37,049 nt of DNA from assembly GCA_903927415.1 (NCBI GenBank), contig CAIYMZ010000066.1, positions 1-37,049 on the forward strand, given 5' to 3'. This document shows positions 22,042-30,660 of the stretch, one piece after another (position 1 is the stretch's first letter; the number at the start of each line of letters is the position of its first letter). Below the pieces are notes generated by a model. It was not told the DNA's origin, did no database searches, and was given only the letters and a program-made list of their open reading frames with translations. Origin of the DNA: an uncultured Alphaproteobacteria bacterium. GTDB taxonomy: Bacteria > Pseudomonadota > Alphaproteobacteria > Rickettsiales > UBA1997. The position numbers and the translations under genes are program-made.

Positions 22042-24423
22042 ATGAAATTCACCCTCTCCTCCCTCAAAGAACATCTCGCAACCCATGCTACTCTCGAAGA
22101 AATCTGCGCCAAACTCACATCAATCGGGCTCGAACTCGAATCTCTCGATGATAAATCCAAAATTCTCGCGCCCTTCACCGTGGCAAAAATTCTCGAAGCC
22201 AAGCCACATGAAAATTCTACCAAGCTAAAAATTTGCTCAGTTGAAACAGCCGATTCTACAACTCCATTGCAGATTATCTGCGGCGCCGCCAATGCTCGCA
22301 GCGGACTCAAAGTTGTCTACGCTCCAATCGGATCTGTGATTCCGACCAACCAAATGCAAATTAAAAAAGCCAAAATCGCCGGCATTGAAAGCAGTGGAAT
22401 GCTGTGCTCAGCGCGCGAACTCGGACTTGGCAACGAAGATTCCGGCATCATCGCGATCGACGAAAAATGGCCGGTCGGCACTAAAATCACCGAGGTTTTT
22501 TCACTGAATGACGCTGTCATCGAAATCAACGTCACCCCAAATCGTGGCGATTGTTTAGGGATTTACGGCATCGCGCGCGACCTTGCTGCTAGCGGCATCG
22601 GAGAGTTAAAAAAGTTCGAGATCAAAAAAATTTCCGGACAATTTTCTTTCCCGATCGAAGTAAAAAACAACGACCCTACCGCCTACCGCCTATCGCCTAT
22701 CGCCTATTTCCGCTATTTCAAAAATATAAAAAATTGCGAATCCCCGCAATGGCTCAAAGAAAAATTAACTACCATCGGCATGAATTCGATTTCAGCAATT
22801 GTCGACATCACCAACTACGTAATGCTGGTTCTGAATCGTCCGATGCATGCCTACGACGCCAATAAAATCAACGGCGCATTGGCAATTCGTTTTGCTGAAA
22901 AAGATGAAAAATTCACCTCACTAAAAAACGAAGAATTTATTTTGGATGAAAAAATTTTAGTAATTTCTGATGCCGAAAAAACGGTGGGAATTGCCGGAAT
23001 TATTGGTTCAAAAAATTCTGCCTGCGATTTTAACAGTTCTGAAATTTTACTCGAAGCCGCCTTTTTTAATCCTTCAGCAATCGCCTTTTCCGGCCGCAAA
23101 TTAAATATCCAATCTGACGCCCGCCACCGCTTCGAACGCGGCGTCGACGAAAAAACTTGCGAAGAAGGAATCGATCTCGCGACACAATTAATTCTCGAAA
23201 TTTGCGGCGGCGAAGTCAGCGAAATAAAAATTGTCGGACAAAAATCCGCGCCGAAAAAAATCGAATTTGATTTTGCTAAAATAAAAAAACTGACTGGGGT
23301 TGAGGTAGAAGTGGATGAGGCTGAAAAAATTTTAACAAATTTAGGATTTTTAGGCGTTAGGCGTCAGGCGTTAGGCGTTAGTGAAATCGAAATCCCATCC
23401 CACCGCCACGACATCTTCGCCGCCGAAGATTTGGTCGAAGAAATAATCCGCATTCATGGCTACGATAAAATAAAAACCGAACAATTACCTACCGCCTACC
23501 GCCTATCGCCTATCGCCTCTCTTCACAAAACCAGAGCCTGTCTAGCTGCAAATGGAATGACCGAAGTAATCAACTGGTCTTTCGTCGATTCCAACCTCGT
23601 CGAAATTTTTGCCAACAAAAATGAAAAATTAATTTTGGCCAATCCGATTTCTTCAGAAATGGATCACATGCGCCCCACTCTGGCGATCGGCCTCGTCGAA
23701 TCTTACAAAAAAAATTCTTTGCGAAATTTTTCTGATTTAGCGTTTTTTGAAATTGGGAATATTTTTGTTGAAGATGTGCAAAAACCAATGATTGCAGGCC
23801 TTCGCGCCGGAAAAAACAAAGAGCAAAATCATTTTCACGACGAACGCGATTTCGATATTTTTGACGTGAAAAAAGATTTTTTTGATGTGATTGAAATTTT
23901 TGGATTACGCGGCGAAAGCTTGCAGCTCAACACTTCCGACGCTCCAAAATATTATCACCCTCACCGCTCTGCCACACTTAAACTCGGCAAAAATATCGTC
24001 GGATTTTTTGGTGAACTTCATCCAGCAATTGCCAAAAAATTCGATCTCAGAAGCCGTGTAAATATTTTTGAGATTTTTGTCGACACTCTTCCAAGCTCAC
24101 AAAAATCAAGCTCGCGCAAGGCTTTCACCACAAACGATCTTCCAATTGTTGAACGCGATTTTGCATTTTTAACCGACAAAAATCAGACAGTTGGCGACAT
24201 CATCAAAACCATCGCGAGCGCAGACAAACAGCTGATCAAGGAAGTAAATATTTTTGATATTTTTAGCGGTAAAAATATTGCTGAAGATAAAAAATCGGTG
24301 GCGCTGCGCGTTAAAATTCAGCCACAAGAAAAAACTCTGACCTCTGATGAAATTGAAGCGGTAAGTAAAAAAATCATTGATGCTGTTGAAAAGTCATGTA
24401 AAGCTAGTATTCGTGAGGCTTAA
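22042..24423 (+). CDS. pheT: Phenylalanyl-tRNA synthetase beta subunit with three in-frame heptamer inserts
   Basis: PheT forms the alpha2-beta2 enzyme that charges tRNA-Phe. The 793-residue protein has the usual order: N-terminal MKFTLSSLKEHL, an EMAP-like tRNA-binding domain (about 40-150), B3/B4 with VTPNRGDCLGIYGIARDLAA (164-183) and RFERGVDE (363-370), B5 ending in IPSHRHDI (451-458), the catalytic-like core with INWSFVD, and a C-terminal FDX-ACB domain (about 700-793). Heptamer arrays interrupt it at residues 212-222, 437-447 and 483-493, all in surface-loop positions; the first and third both encode TAYRLSPIA. pheS is not adjacent, which is uncommon. The start at 22042 fits the family; an ATG at 21973 lies in a repeat. 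Confidence 0.95.
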   Translation: MKFTLSSLKEHLATHATLEEICAKLTSIGLELESLDDKSKILAPFTVAKILEAKPHENSTKLKICSVETADSTTPLQIICGAANARSGLKVVYAPIGSVIPTNQMQIKKAKIAGIESSGMLCSARELGLGNEDSGIIAIDEKWPVGTKITEVFSLNDAVIEINVTPNRGDCLGIYGIARDLAASGIGELKKFEIKKISGQFSFPIEVKNNDPTAYRLSPIAYFRYFKNIKNCESPQWLKEKLTTIGMNSISAIVDITNYVMLVLNRPMHAYDANKINGALAIRFAEKDEKFTSLKNEEFILDEKILVISDAEKTVGIAGIIGSKNSACDFNSSEILLEAAFFNPSAIAFSGRKLNIQSDARHRFERGVDEKTCEEGIDLATQLILEICGGEVSEIKIVGQKSAPKKIEFDFAKIKKLTGVEVEVDEAEKILTNLGFLGVRRQALGVSEIEIPSHRHDIFAAEDLVEEIIRIHGYDKIKTEQLPTAYRLSPIASLHKTRACLAANGMTEVINWSFVDSNLVEIFANKNEKLILANPISSEMDHMRPTLAIGLVESYKKNSLRNFSDLAFFEIGNIFVEDVQKPMIAGLRAGKNKEQNHFHDERDFDIFDVKKDFFDVIEIFGLRGESLQLNTSDAPKYYHPHRSATLKLGKNIVGFFGELHPAIAKKFDLRSRVNIFEIFVDTLPSSQKSSSRKAFTTNDLPIVERDFAFLTDKNQTVGDIIKTIASADKQLIKEVNIFDIFSGKNIAEDKKSVALRVKIQPQEKTLTSDEIEAVSKKIIDAVEKSCKASIREA
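22676..22706. repeat. 7-bp tandem array 1 inside pheT
   Basis: Units CTACCGC, CTACCGC, CTATCGC, CTATCGC plus CTA. It is translated as TAYRLSPIA (residues 213-221), just before the conserved YFRYFKNI stretch of the B3 region. Confidence 0.88.
23351..23381. repeat. 7-bp tandem array 2 inside pheT, opposite orientation
   Basis: Units TAGGCGT, TAGGCGT, CAGGCGT, TAGGCGT plus TAG; on the other strand these are CTAACGC-type units of the same family. It encodes LGVRRQALGVS in the turn between NLGF and the EIEIPSHR strand of domain B5. Confidence 0.85.
23489..23518. repeat. 7-bp tandem array 3 inside pheT
   Basis: This 30-bp stretch is identical to array 1 (four units, same order, same frame) and again encodes TAYRLSPIA (residues 484-492), in the linker after GYDKIKTEQLP. 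Two identical copies 0.8 kb apart in one essential gene point to recent copying. Confidence 0.88.
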
Positions 24424-24430
24424 AGCCTTA

Positions 24431-24618
24431 GAGCCTGTTGACATTCATTTACATGTCCTCACTCACCAATCCACCATTGTCACCCCGCCTTCTGACGGGG
24501 TCCATCACGTCGCAAGAACAAAAAATAAAATTTAAAATTTGAACTTGCGGCAAGGTGGACCCCGTCAGAAGGCGGAGTGACAATGGCAGGTGTGTGCAAA
24601 TTGAATGTCAACAGGCTC
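24431..24618. mobile_element. 188-bp MITE-like element with TA target duplication
   Basis: Perfect 17-bp terminal inverted repeats (gagcctgttgacattca and its inverse) continue imperfectly for several more bases. Both ends are flanked by TA (24429-24430 and 24619-24620), a duplication like that of some IS5-family elements. There is no transposase frame inside. Nested within are 31-bp inverted arms (24474-24504 and 24556-24586, one mismatch) of the GTCACCCC palindromic family. The element fills most of the 239-bp gap between pheT and the 1359-residue gene. A non-autonomous element mobilised by a transposase elsewhere is the best reading. Confidence 0.72.
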
Positions 24619-24662
24619 TAGATTACGATTACTCACATCCTCCAAAACCAAACTAAAACAAA

Positions 24663-27600
24663 ATGTCCAGACCAACAGCAGGAGACACAGCTAGCGAAGC
24701 CGTAGCAACGCCTACAAAACCTCGCGCTAGAAATCCAAAAGAAAACGTTGCAAGAATTTTAGCACGATCTTCCGATGCAAAAACAGCATTGCAGGCAGGA
24801 TTGGCCGAAATGCGCACACGTTTAGGCATTGCCGCGCCGGAAGAAGAAGCCACTTTTGGATCAGAAGAAGCAATTGAATTGGCGGCAAAAGTAGCATCGG
24901 ACGAATTATTCGCAGCCATGGAGGCAGTAGCAAATCGTCATGACAAAACTCCGGAAGAATCGCAAGCTGATTTGAAAAATCTGGTCGTAAAACAAAAAAC
25001 ATTTCTCGTCACCACTCAAGTCGCAAAAATTGCACGCATCCAATCCGTGATTGACGCATGTGAAGGGATGAAAAAAGAGTCAGACCTTACCGCTTTTCCA
25101 GCGCATATCGCAGCACTAGATGAAAAACTGGTAAAGTTCGAAGCAATGCCGTCATCGGAAAAATTGGCAAAATTTGAAGCGGCAGTATCGATGGCAGAAA
25201 AAAATCTTACCGCCGCCCAAGGCGTAATTGATAAAATTTCTGAATTTGATCAAAAACTTTCATCATCACCAAAACAGCAACGGGCTAGTTTGATTGGTCA
25301 CAAAAAAGCAACTGACGTTGCAACAAATCAATTTTTAGATGCCTCAATTACAGCAGCCACTGACTTAGTTTCACCAGCATCTTTGGACAGATTAAAACCA
25401 AGGGGAATAACTCATGATGCCGTTGCTGAATCAGTTCAAGAATTTAACAAAGAAGCTCAAGCAAGGCATTCTGAAAAAATTGCGAAAGCTTCAACATCAT
25501 CAGCAACACGTATACATGAAATCACAGCAAAGCTCGGGGAGCTTTCTAAACCAAAGGGTATTTTAAAAAGATTTTTTGCTAAAGTTAACTCGTTTTTTGG
25601 CAAATCAAAACCTGATGAAGTAATAAAAGCAGAATTAAATACGGAACTTAGTAGTATTGCCGATAAAGACGAGGCTTGGACAAAAGAGCAGTTATCTAAC
25701 AAAAAATCTGCAGATAGCCTCGTTAAAACATTTACGGATTCTGACGAACCAGAACCTGCAATTATTGACCACAAAGAAATCGATCTAAACGGTGTCAAGA
25801 AAGCTGTTGATGACTTAAACTCCAACACAGAAATCAGAAAAGCTCTCAGGTCAAAAATGACTGCTGATGAAAGAGAGAAATCTCAAAAAGCAGAATTTTT
25901 AAAATCCGCCAAAGACACAATTCAATACAACAGAGACATGGCGAAAGCTCACGCGGAAGGTGTTGCGCTACCACCAGCCGACAACGCAATCAAAGCTCTT
26001 TCTGCTGTTCATGCCGCTCTTTCTGCAATACCATTACCAGGAATGGCAATGGTCTCCGCCGCTTTAACCGGAGCAGCAAAAGCTGTTCACAGCGCCGCCA
26101 AAAAAAATAGAGCCAGAAGAGTTGCTAATTTTGCTAGTGAAGATGCGGGATTACAGGATGAAATATTCGAACAATTATCCGAAAAATTATATGAACGCTT
26201 TTCCGTAAAAACTGACGGCAGATCTCCACTCGATGATCTATCAGCAACCGGAGCCGCAAAGTTAGTCGTCACTGCCGTTAGTGATATGATGACAAGACTG
26301 CCTGACTTCAAACTTCCTGATGGAGTAACAGTACCTTCTGTGGACGACAAAAGACTCAAAGCAGATTCTAAATATCGCCAAGACTTATCAGAAAAGTATG
26401 GTGTCACAATTAAAGAGAAGGATCTCAAAGCAAGTCCTACTTATCTACATCAAATCGCATCTGACATAGAGCGCAAAATGTATGTTGATTTTATTGCCGG
26501 ACATTTAGTGGATGCGACACTTAAACCTCACAGCAAAACAGACAGAGCAGCAGAAGTCGCAAGCAGTACAAGCTTTACGCAAGCAAACCTTGAGGGAGCA
26601 GATTTTGTTCACCCACAAACATCTACTACCGTTCGAGATTTTATTGCAAAAGCAGTAGGCAAAAGATCTGAGGCCATGGCAGCTGCAGCAGAAAAAGAAG
26701 AAATTACCGCTGCACCAACTACAACAAAACTTGCAGCAGCATCTGATAATTCGATAGAGAAAACTTTTGATAAACAAAAAAATAAAGTTTTAGAAATTCT
26801 CGAACAAAAACATTTGAAGGATGACACAAAAACTCCGGCAGAAGCTCTTGGGAATCTTCTAGAAAGCTATGTAGCAGCTCGTAGTGATGCAGAAGAAAAT
26901 GGCAAAACTTTTGAACCACTAACCTTTCTCAAAGAATCCGGAATCATCGATACCGGAATAAAATTTGGTTTCAGAAGCAAAGCCCGCACTGAATTCAACG
27001 ACAAACTAAAAGAACCTTTGATAGAGCTGTTTAAAGCATATGACAACAAACTTGCCGCCGATAAAAAAGCTCAAGCATTACGCTCAAGTGACGATGCGGC
27101 TCCACCTGAAGCAAAAACCGCAGTAGCGGAGAAGGAAGAAGAAGTAGAAGAAGCCGCTCCGGCAGAAATTGAAGAAGATAGCCAGGAAGTAGAGATAGAG
27201 GATGATAGCACTTTTTTAAGTGATGACAACATTGATCCATTCATAGGATTGAAAGATACCAAAGCATTAGATGATCCTCAAGCGTCAGAAAGACTTTCAA
27301 AATTCGGCACCACATTAGACGAAAGAGCTAAATTCAACCCTGGGATTGGAACTGATGAAGTAGAAAATGGACTCACATCTGTTGCTATAATGGCAGTTAA
27401 CGCTGTTAAAGGCATGGCTTCTTCAGCAGCTTCAGCGGCTAGCAGTGCAATGGCGCCATTACAAGATTTTGTATCTAGCGTTTCAGAAAGAATGTCCGAA
27501 GCAATGACTCCAGCATCTGATCTAGCAGCCAGAGCTTCTGCATCATTAGAAGGAATTGCATCACGCACTGAAGAACTAACAAAGCTCGTTACTGACAGAG

Positions 27601-28742
27601 TTGGTGGCATTGAGGCAATCTCAGCAAAAGCGGAGGAGCTAGCAAAATCTGCTGAAGAAGCGCTACAAAAAAATGCCGTAGCAATATCTAAAGAAATAAC
27701 AACTCAAATACTGAAGCTAAGAGACTCGACAAAAGCCGCCAAAGAAGCTGATGAACAATACAAACAAGAGAGGGAATCTTTGCTAGAAATACTTTTGCCA
27801 AAAGATTTCAAGCATTCCTTATCTTCAACAAAAGATGTGGAAGAAGCTTTGGATAGATGGGTCGAAGTTTACCGCGTTAAAATCGCCGAAGGCATAGACA
27901 AAGCAGATTTGCGCCAATTTGTTGCCGACAATTTACCCGTTACAACTGACAAAGAAACCACGCGCCGAGTTGTAAATCTCGCGGTGCTTGGAAGTAACGC
28001 CGAACTAGCTTTATCCGAATCAAGAGAATCCATGAGTGAGGTGCTTAACTCCGTGAGTCTTGGTTTAGCTCCAGCTCTCAAAAAAGAAGGAGAAGAGACG
28101 AAGGCTACGGTGGTAGAAGCAGCAAGACTAATAGAGCCTACTGTGACGAGAGCAAAAACTGATGATGTTGCAAAAAGTGTTGACTCCAACACAGGTGAAC
28201 TAGCCCAAAGCATGCCTGATGATGATGATAGAAGTGTTTACGGAGGCAGTGAAGGTCGGCCAGATCCGGCAGAAGACTTAACTGAAGATTCGGTGGAAGT
28301 TCCGAAAACAAAAACAGATTTACTCAAACGTCTCAATGAAGTAATGCGGAAGAACGAAAAACTTAAGGGAGAAAAAATAAAAATAGATTTTGGAGAACAA
28401 GAATCAAAACACCCAACCTACATGATACTGATAATGGACAAGGCCAAAACAAAGATCATTGGGATTGAACTTCACGGCGGAGAAAAAACCAGAGGCTTCG
28501 GAGATAATCGAGAATTATTCGACAGCAAAGGTAAGGTTAAAGAAAAACACGAAGAAACTCTGGGGGAATTTTTACAAACTTTTAGTGAAATGAACAAAGG
28601 CAATAATCGTGAAGTTGATTCTATAGTGGCAAGCTTAAGAGACGCTGGTGTAAGTCCAGGAACTGCTCCTTGTAATCCTACTGCTACTCTTAGTAGCGTA
28701 GCAAGAACCACATCTGTTGGTGGTAGCGCCAGAGATTGGTAG
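24663..28742 (+). CDS. Large 1359-residue predominantly helical protein, unknown function
   Basis: No known domain was recognised. The protein has no signal peptide. Most of it is predicted by eye to be helical and Ala/Lys/Glu-rich with coiled-coil character (about 60-200, 255-300, 960-1035). A hydrophobic, glycine/alanine-rich stretch at 441-475 (ALSAIPLPGMAMVSAALTG within it) could insert into a membrane, and another small-residue stretch lies at 905-932. A strongly acidic segment spans about 822-858. The C-terminal 1215-1325 looks like a separate alpha/beta domain (IKIDFGEQ, TYMILIMDKAKTKIIGIEL). Cysteines are nearly absent (C133, C1337). Its codon usage avoids the A-runs of neighbours. 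A secreted effector or scaffold is conceivable but unproven. Confidence 0.7.
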   Translation: MSRPTAGDTASEAVATPTKPRARNPKENVARILARSSDAKTALQAGLAEMRTRLGIAAPEEEATFGSEEAIELAAKVASDELFAAMEAVANRHDKTPEESQADLKNLVVKQKTFLVTTQVAKIARIQSVIDACEGMKKESDLTAFPAHIAALDEKLVKFEAMPSSEKLAKFEAAVSMAEKNLTAAQGVIDKISEFDQKLSSSPKQQRASLIGHKKATDVATNQFLDASITAATDLVSPASLDRLKPRGITHDAVAESVQEFNKEAQARHSEKIAKASTSSATRIHEITAKLGELSKPKGILKRFFAKVNSFFGKSKPDEVIKAELNTELSSIADKDEAWTKEQLSNKKSADSLVKTFTDSDEPEPAIIDHKEIDLNGVKKAVDDLNSNTEIRKALRSKMTADEREKSQKAEFLKSAKDTIQYNRDMAKAHAEGVALPPADNAIKALSAVHAALSAIPLPGMAMVSAALTGAAKAVHSAAKKNRARRVANFASEDAGLQDEIFEQLSEKLYERFSVKTDGRSPLDDLSATGAAKLVVTAVSDMMTRLPDFKLPDGVTVPSVDDKRLKADSKYRQDLSEKYGVTIKEKDLKASPTYLHQIASDIERKMYVDFIAGHLVDATLKPHSKTDRAAEVASSTSFTQANLEGADFVHPQTSTTVRDFIAKAVGKRSEAMAAAAEKEEITAAPTTTKLAAASDNSIEKTFDKQKNKVLEILEQKHLKDDTKTPAEALGNLLESYVAARSDAEENGKTFEPLTFLKESGIIDTGIKFGFRSKARTEFNDKLKEPLIELFKAYDNKLAADKKAQALRSSDDAAPPEAKTAVAEKEEEVEEAAPAEIEEDSQEVEIEDDSTFLSDDNIDPFIGLKDTKALDDPQASERLSKFGTTLDERAKFNPGIGTDEVENGLTSVAIMAVNAVKGMASSAASAASSAMAPLQDFVSSVSERMSEAMTPASDLAARASASLEGIASRTEELTKLVTDRVGGIEAISAKAEELAKSAEEALQKNAVAISKEITTQILKLRDSTKAAKEADEQYKQERESLLEILLPKDFKHSLSSTKDVEEALDRWVEVYRVKIAEGIDKADLRQFVADNLPVTTDKETTRRVVNLAVLGSNAELALSESRESMSEVLNSVSLGLAPALKKEGEETKATVVEAARLIEPTVTRAKTDDVAKSVDSNTGELAQSMPDDDDRSVYGGSEGRPDPAEDLTEDSVEVPKTKTDLLKRLNEVMRKNEKLKGEKIKIDFGEQESKHPTYMILIMDKAKTKIIGIELHGGEKTRGFGDNRELFDSKGKVKEKHEETLGEFLQTFSEMNKGNNREVDSIVASLRDAGVSPGTAPCNPTATLSSVARTTSVGGSARDW

Positions 28743-28747
28743 CGCTT

Positions 28748-29680
28748 TTATTTTCTCACTTTTCGCGGCAACGCAAAAAAAGTATTCTCCACAATCCCAT
28801 TCATGTCACTCACAGGCACGTCGGCATTGGCAATTTCTCTAATTTTCTCAACCACTTCCTGCACCAAAATTTCCGGCGCTGAAGCTCCTGCGGTGAGACC
28901 GATATTTTCCACTCCTACAAACCAGTGTGGCTCAACATCCGCCGCGCCATTGATCAAATAAGATTTTAATCTGCACTCTTCGCCAAGATCGCGCAGACGA
29001 TTTGAATTCGAACTATTTTGCGCTCCGATTACCAACAGCACATCCACCATTTTAGTCAAGCTGCGCACCGCGTCCTGCCTGTTTTGGGTGGCGTAGCAAA
29101 TATCTTTTGTCGCTAGACCTTGCTGCATTTGCGGAAATCTTTTTTCGAGAATTTCAGCAATTTTTTTAGTGTCATCGACGCTCAAAGTTGTTTGCGTAAC
29201 GTAAGCAATCTTGGCCGAATTTTTAATTTCAACATTGCGTGCATCTTCTTCGCTGGTCACTAGAATCACGTCCTTCTTGACGCGGCCGCTTGTGCCCGCA
29301 ACTTCAGGATGACCTCGGTGACCAATCAAAATAATTTCGTAATCTTCTTCTTCGTATTTTTTTGCTTCGCGGTGAACTTTGCTAACCAATGGACAAGTGG
29401 CGTCAATTACGTCCAAACCTCGCTTTGCAGCATCTTCCTCAACCTTATCCGAAACGCCATGAGCTGAAAAAATCGCAATTGCGCCAACAGGAATTTGATC
29501 AACCTCACTGACAAAAATTGCGCCTTTTTTGCGCAAAGATTCAACGACGAACTTATTGTGAACAATTTCGTGACGCACGTAAACCGGCGGCCCAAATTTA
29601 GCGAGTGCCTTCTCCACAGATTCAATTGCACGAGTAACTCCGGCGCAGAATCCGCGCGGTTTAGCAAGGATGATTTTCAT
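28748..29680 (-). CDS. ispH: 4-hydroxy-3-methylbut-2-enyl diphosphate reductase
   Basis: IspH (LytB) performs the last step of the MEP isoprenoid pathway, yielding IPP and DMAPP with a [4Fe-4S] cluster. The three cluster cysteines are visible: C12 (RGFCAGV), C96 (DATCPLV) and C195 (DICYATQNRQ). Also present are the diphosphate-binding histidines in RHEIVHN (36-42) and SAHGVS, and a TQTTLS segment at 162-167. The 310-residue length is normal. It converges with the 1359-residue gene with only 5 bp between stops and no visible terminator; upstream it is insulated from the Hpt operon by a strong terminator. Confidence 0.96.
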   Translation of the reverse strand: MKIILAKPRGFCAGVTRAIESVEKALAKFGPPVYVRHEIVHNKFVVESLRKKGAIFVSEVDQIPVGAIAIFSAHGVSDKVEEDAAKRGLDVIDATCPLVSKVHREAKKYEEEDYEIILIGHRGHPEVAGTSGRVKKDVILVTSEEDARNVEIKNSAKIAYVTQTTLSVDDTKKIAEILEKRFPQMQQGLATKDICYATQNRQDAVRSLTKMVDVLLVIGAQNSSNSNRLRDLGEECRLKSYLINGAADVEPHWFVGVENIGLTAGASAPEILVQEVVEKIREIANADVPVSDMNGIVENTFFALPRKVRK

Positions 29681-29706
29681 TTGTAAATTTCAAAAAATGA
29701 TGCAAC

Positions 29707-29745
29707 AAAAAACCTCGTCAATTGGAAAATTGAGCGAGGTTTTTA
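29707..29745 (-). terminator. Intrinsic terminator of the Hpt/TonB-receptor operon
   Basis: On the leftward strand an AAAAACCTCG...CGAGGTTTTTT hairpin with an inner CAATT/AATTG stem and one bulge is followed by a T-run. It starts 26 nt after the hpt stop and separates that operon from ispH. The flanking A and T tracts make it potentially bidirectional. Confidence 0.85.
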
Positions 29746-29771
29746 TGAGAAACAGATGTCAATTACAGCAT

Positions 29772-30131
29772 TTATTTTTCTAGCAATTCTTCGTTAATAA
29801 AATCTAACACCAAACGAAACTCGTCCCTGATTTTATTTAAGGTTTCAGTTTTTTGTTCAACGTTATCTTCTGGATGTTTTTGTGCATGTTCCAAAATTTT
29901 TGATAAATCGAATGCGCCGATTGAAGCCGATGCTCCTTTGAATGCATGCGATGCCATATACCACGAATTATTGTCACCATTCTTGATAGCATCATCCATT
30001 TTTACCATATTTCGATGAGCATTTTCTGAAAAAATCGCGAACAGTTCTTTTTCAAATTCAACATCGTTCTCGATTATACTTCTTAAGAATTCTGTATCGA
30101 TAGCCTTCTTATGCTTTTGATTATTTTCCAT
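29772..30131 (-). CDS. Stand-alone histidine phosphotransfer (Hpt) protein
   Basis: This 119-residue four-helix Hpt domain has the phospho-acceptor H62 in the motif SHAFKGASASIGA (61-73), preceded by the FLRSIIENDVEFEKELFAIF helix. Hpt proteins shuttle phosphate between the receiver of a hybrid kinase and a final response regulator in the cytoplasm. It is the last gene of the leftward operon, and the divergent hybrid kinase (33721-36570) has a receiver but no Hpt domain, so this is its likely partner. No response regulator with an output domain is in the window. Confidence 0.88.
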   Translation of the reverse strand: MENNQKHKKAIDTEFLRSIIENDVEFEKELFAIFSENAHRNMVKMDDAIKNGDNNSWYMASHAFKGASASIGAFDLSKILEHAQKHPEDNVEQKTETLNKIRDEFRLVLDFINEELLEK

Positions 30132-30142
30132 AAAATTATTAA

Positions 30143-30640
30143 TTAATTAGAATTAATTACGAGACTCATGATTAAAGCATTAAGCCTAATACCAGCAGCC
30201 TTAATTTTTTTTGAATTCAAGGTTAATTCAAAATTTCTTCTACCCATCTCGACTTGCACCATGCCTCCTATTTCGGTAAAACCATTAAAAATCGCAATGG
30301 TTAGAATTTTTTCTTTGTTAAATTTTTCGATATCATGCCCCAAACCTTTTTGTTGATTCACCGAAACATAAATTGCTTTGCAATATCCATATTTCGACGG
30401 CTCAAGATCAAGATTGATGTAGCCCTTACTTCGCGCTATAATCTTTGATATTTCGTCACTACCGAAAGAACATATTTCACCATGTTTGATTGTTTGTGTT
30501 GTAGAAACTAGGTCCTGAATAAAACTAGCAAAAGCCGCCGCTTCTTCACTATCCATCACATCAGCAAAAGCTCTAAACATCATCAAAAAAGATAATATTA
30601 ACAAGACAACTAGCTTTATACTCAGGCTTTTAAAATACAT
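30143..30640 (-). CDS. YfiR-like (DUF4154) periplasmic protein
   Basis: This 165-residue protein has an N-terminal signal sequence (hydrophobic 8-22, likely cut after AFA at 26). The mature part follows the YfiR/DUF4154 plan: an ICSFG strand (C57), a second cysteine in YGYCKAIYVS (C87), a strand KILTIAIFNGF, GGMVQVEMGRRNFELTLN, and the final helix IKAAGIRLNALIMSLV. The two cysteines probably form a disulfide. YfiR itself restrains a diguanylate cyclase in Pseudomonas; other family members are often encoded with TonB-dependent receptors and sensor kinases, as here. The family call is from the conserved layout only. Confidence 0.6.
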   Translation of the reverse strand: MYFKSLSIKLVVLLILSFLMMFRAFADVMDSEEAAAFASFIQDLVSTTQTIKHGEICSFGSDEISKIIARSKGYINLDLEPSKYGYCKAIYVSVNQQKGLGHDIEKFNKEKILTIAIFNGFTEIGGMVQVEMGRRNFELTLNSKKIKAAGIRLNALIMSLVINSN

Positions 30641-30660
30641 TTTTCAACCACTCAAATTTT

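Noticed and set aside
22676..22706. Considered as a CRISPR array fragment
   Set aside because: Units are 7 bp, contiguous, with no spacers and lie inside a reading frame.
27278..27610. Long antisense frames within the 1359-residue gene (also 25457-25828, 26087-26428, 27869-28213)
   Set aside because: Their serine-rich translations are typical of the reverse strand of an alanine-rich coding sequence; no start signals or motifs were seen.
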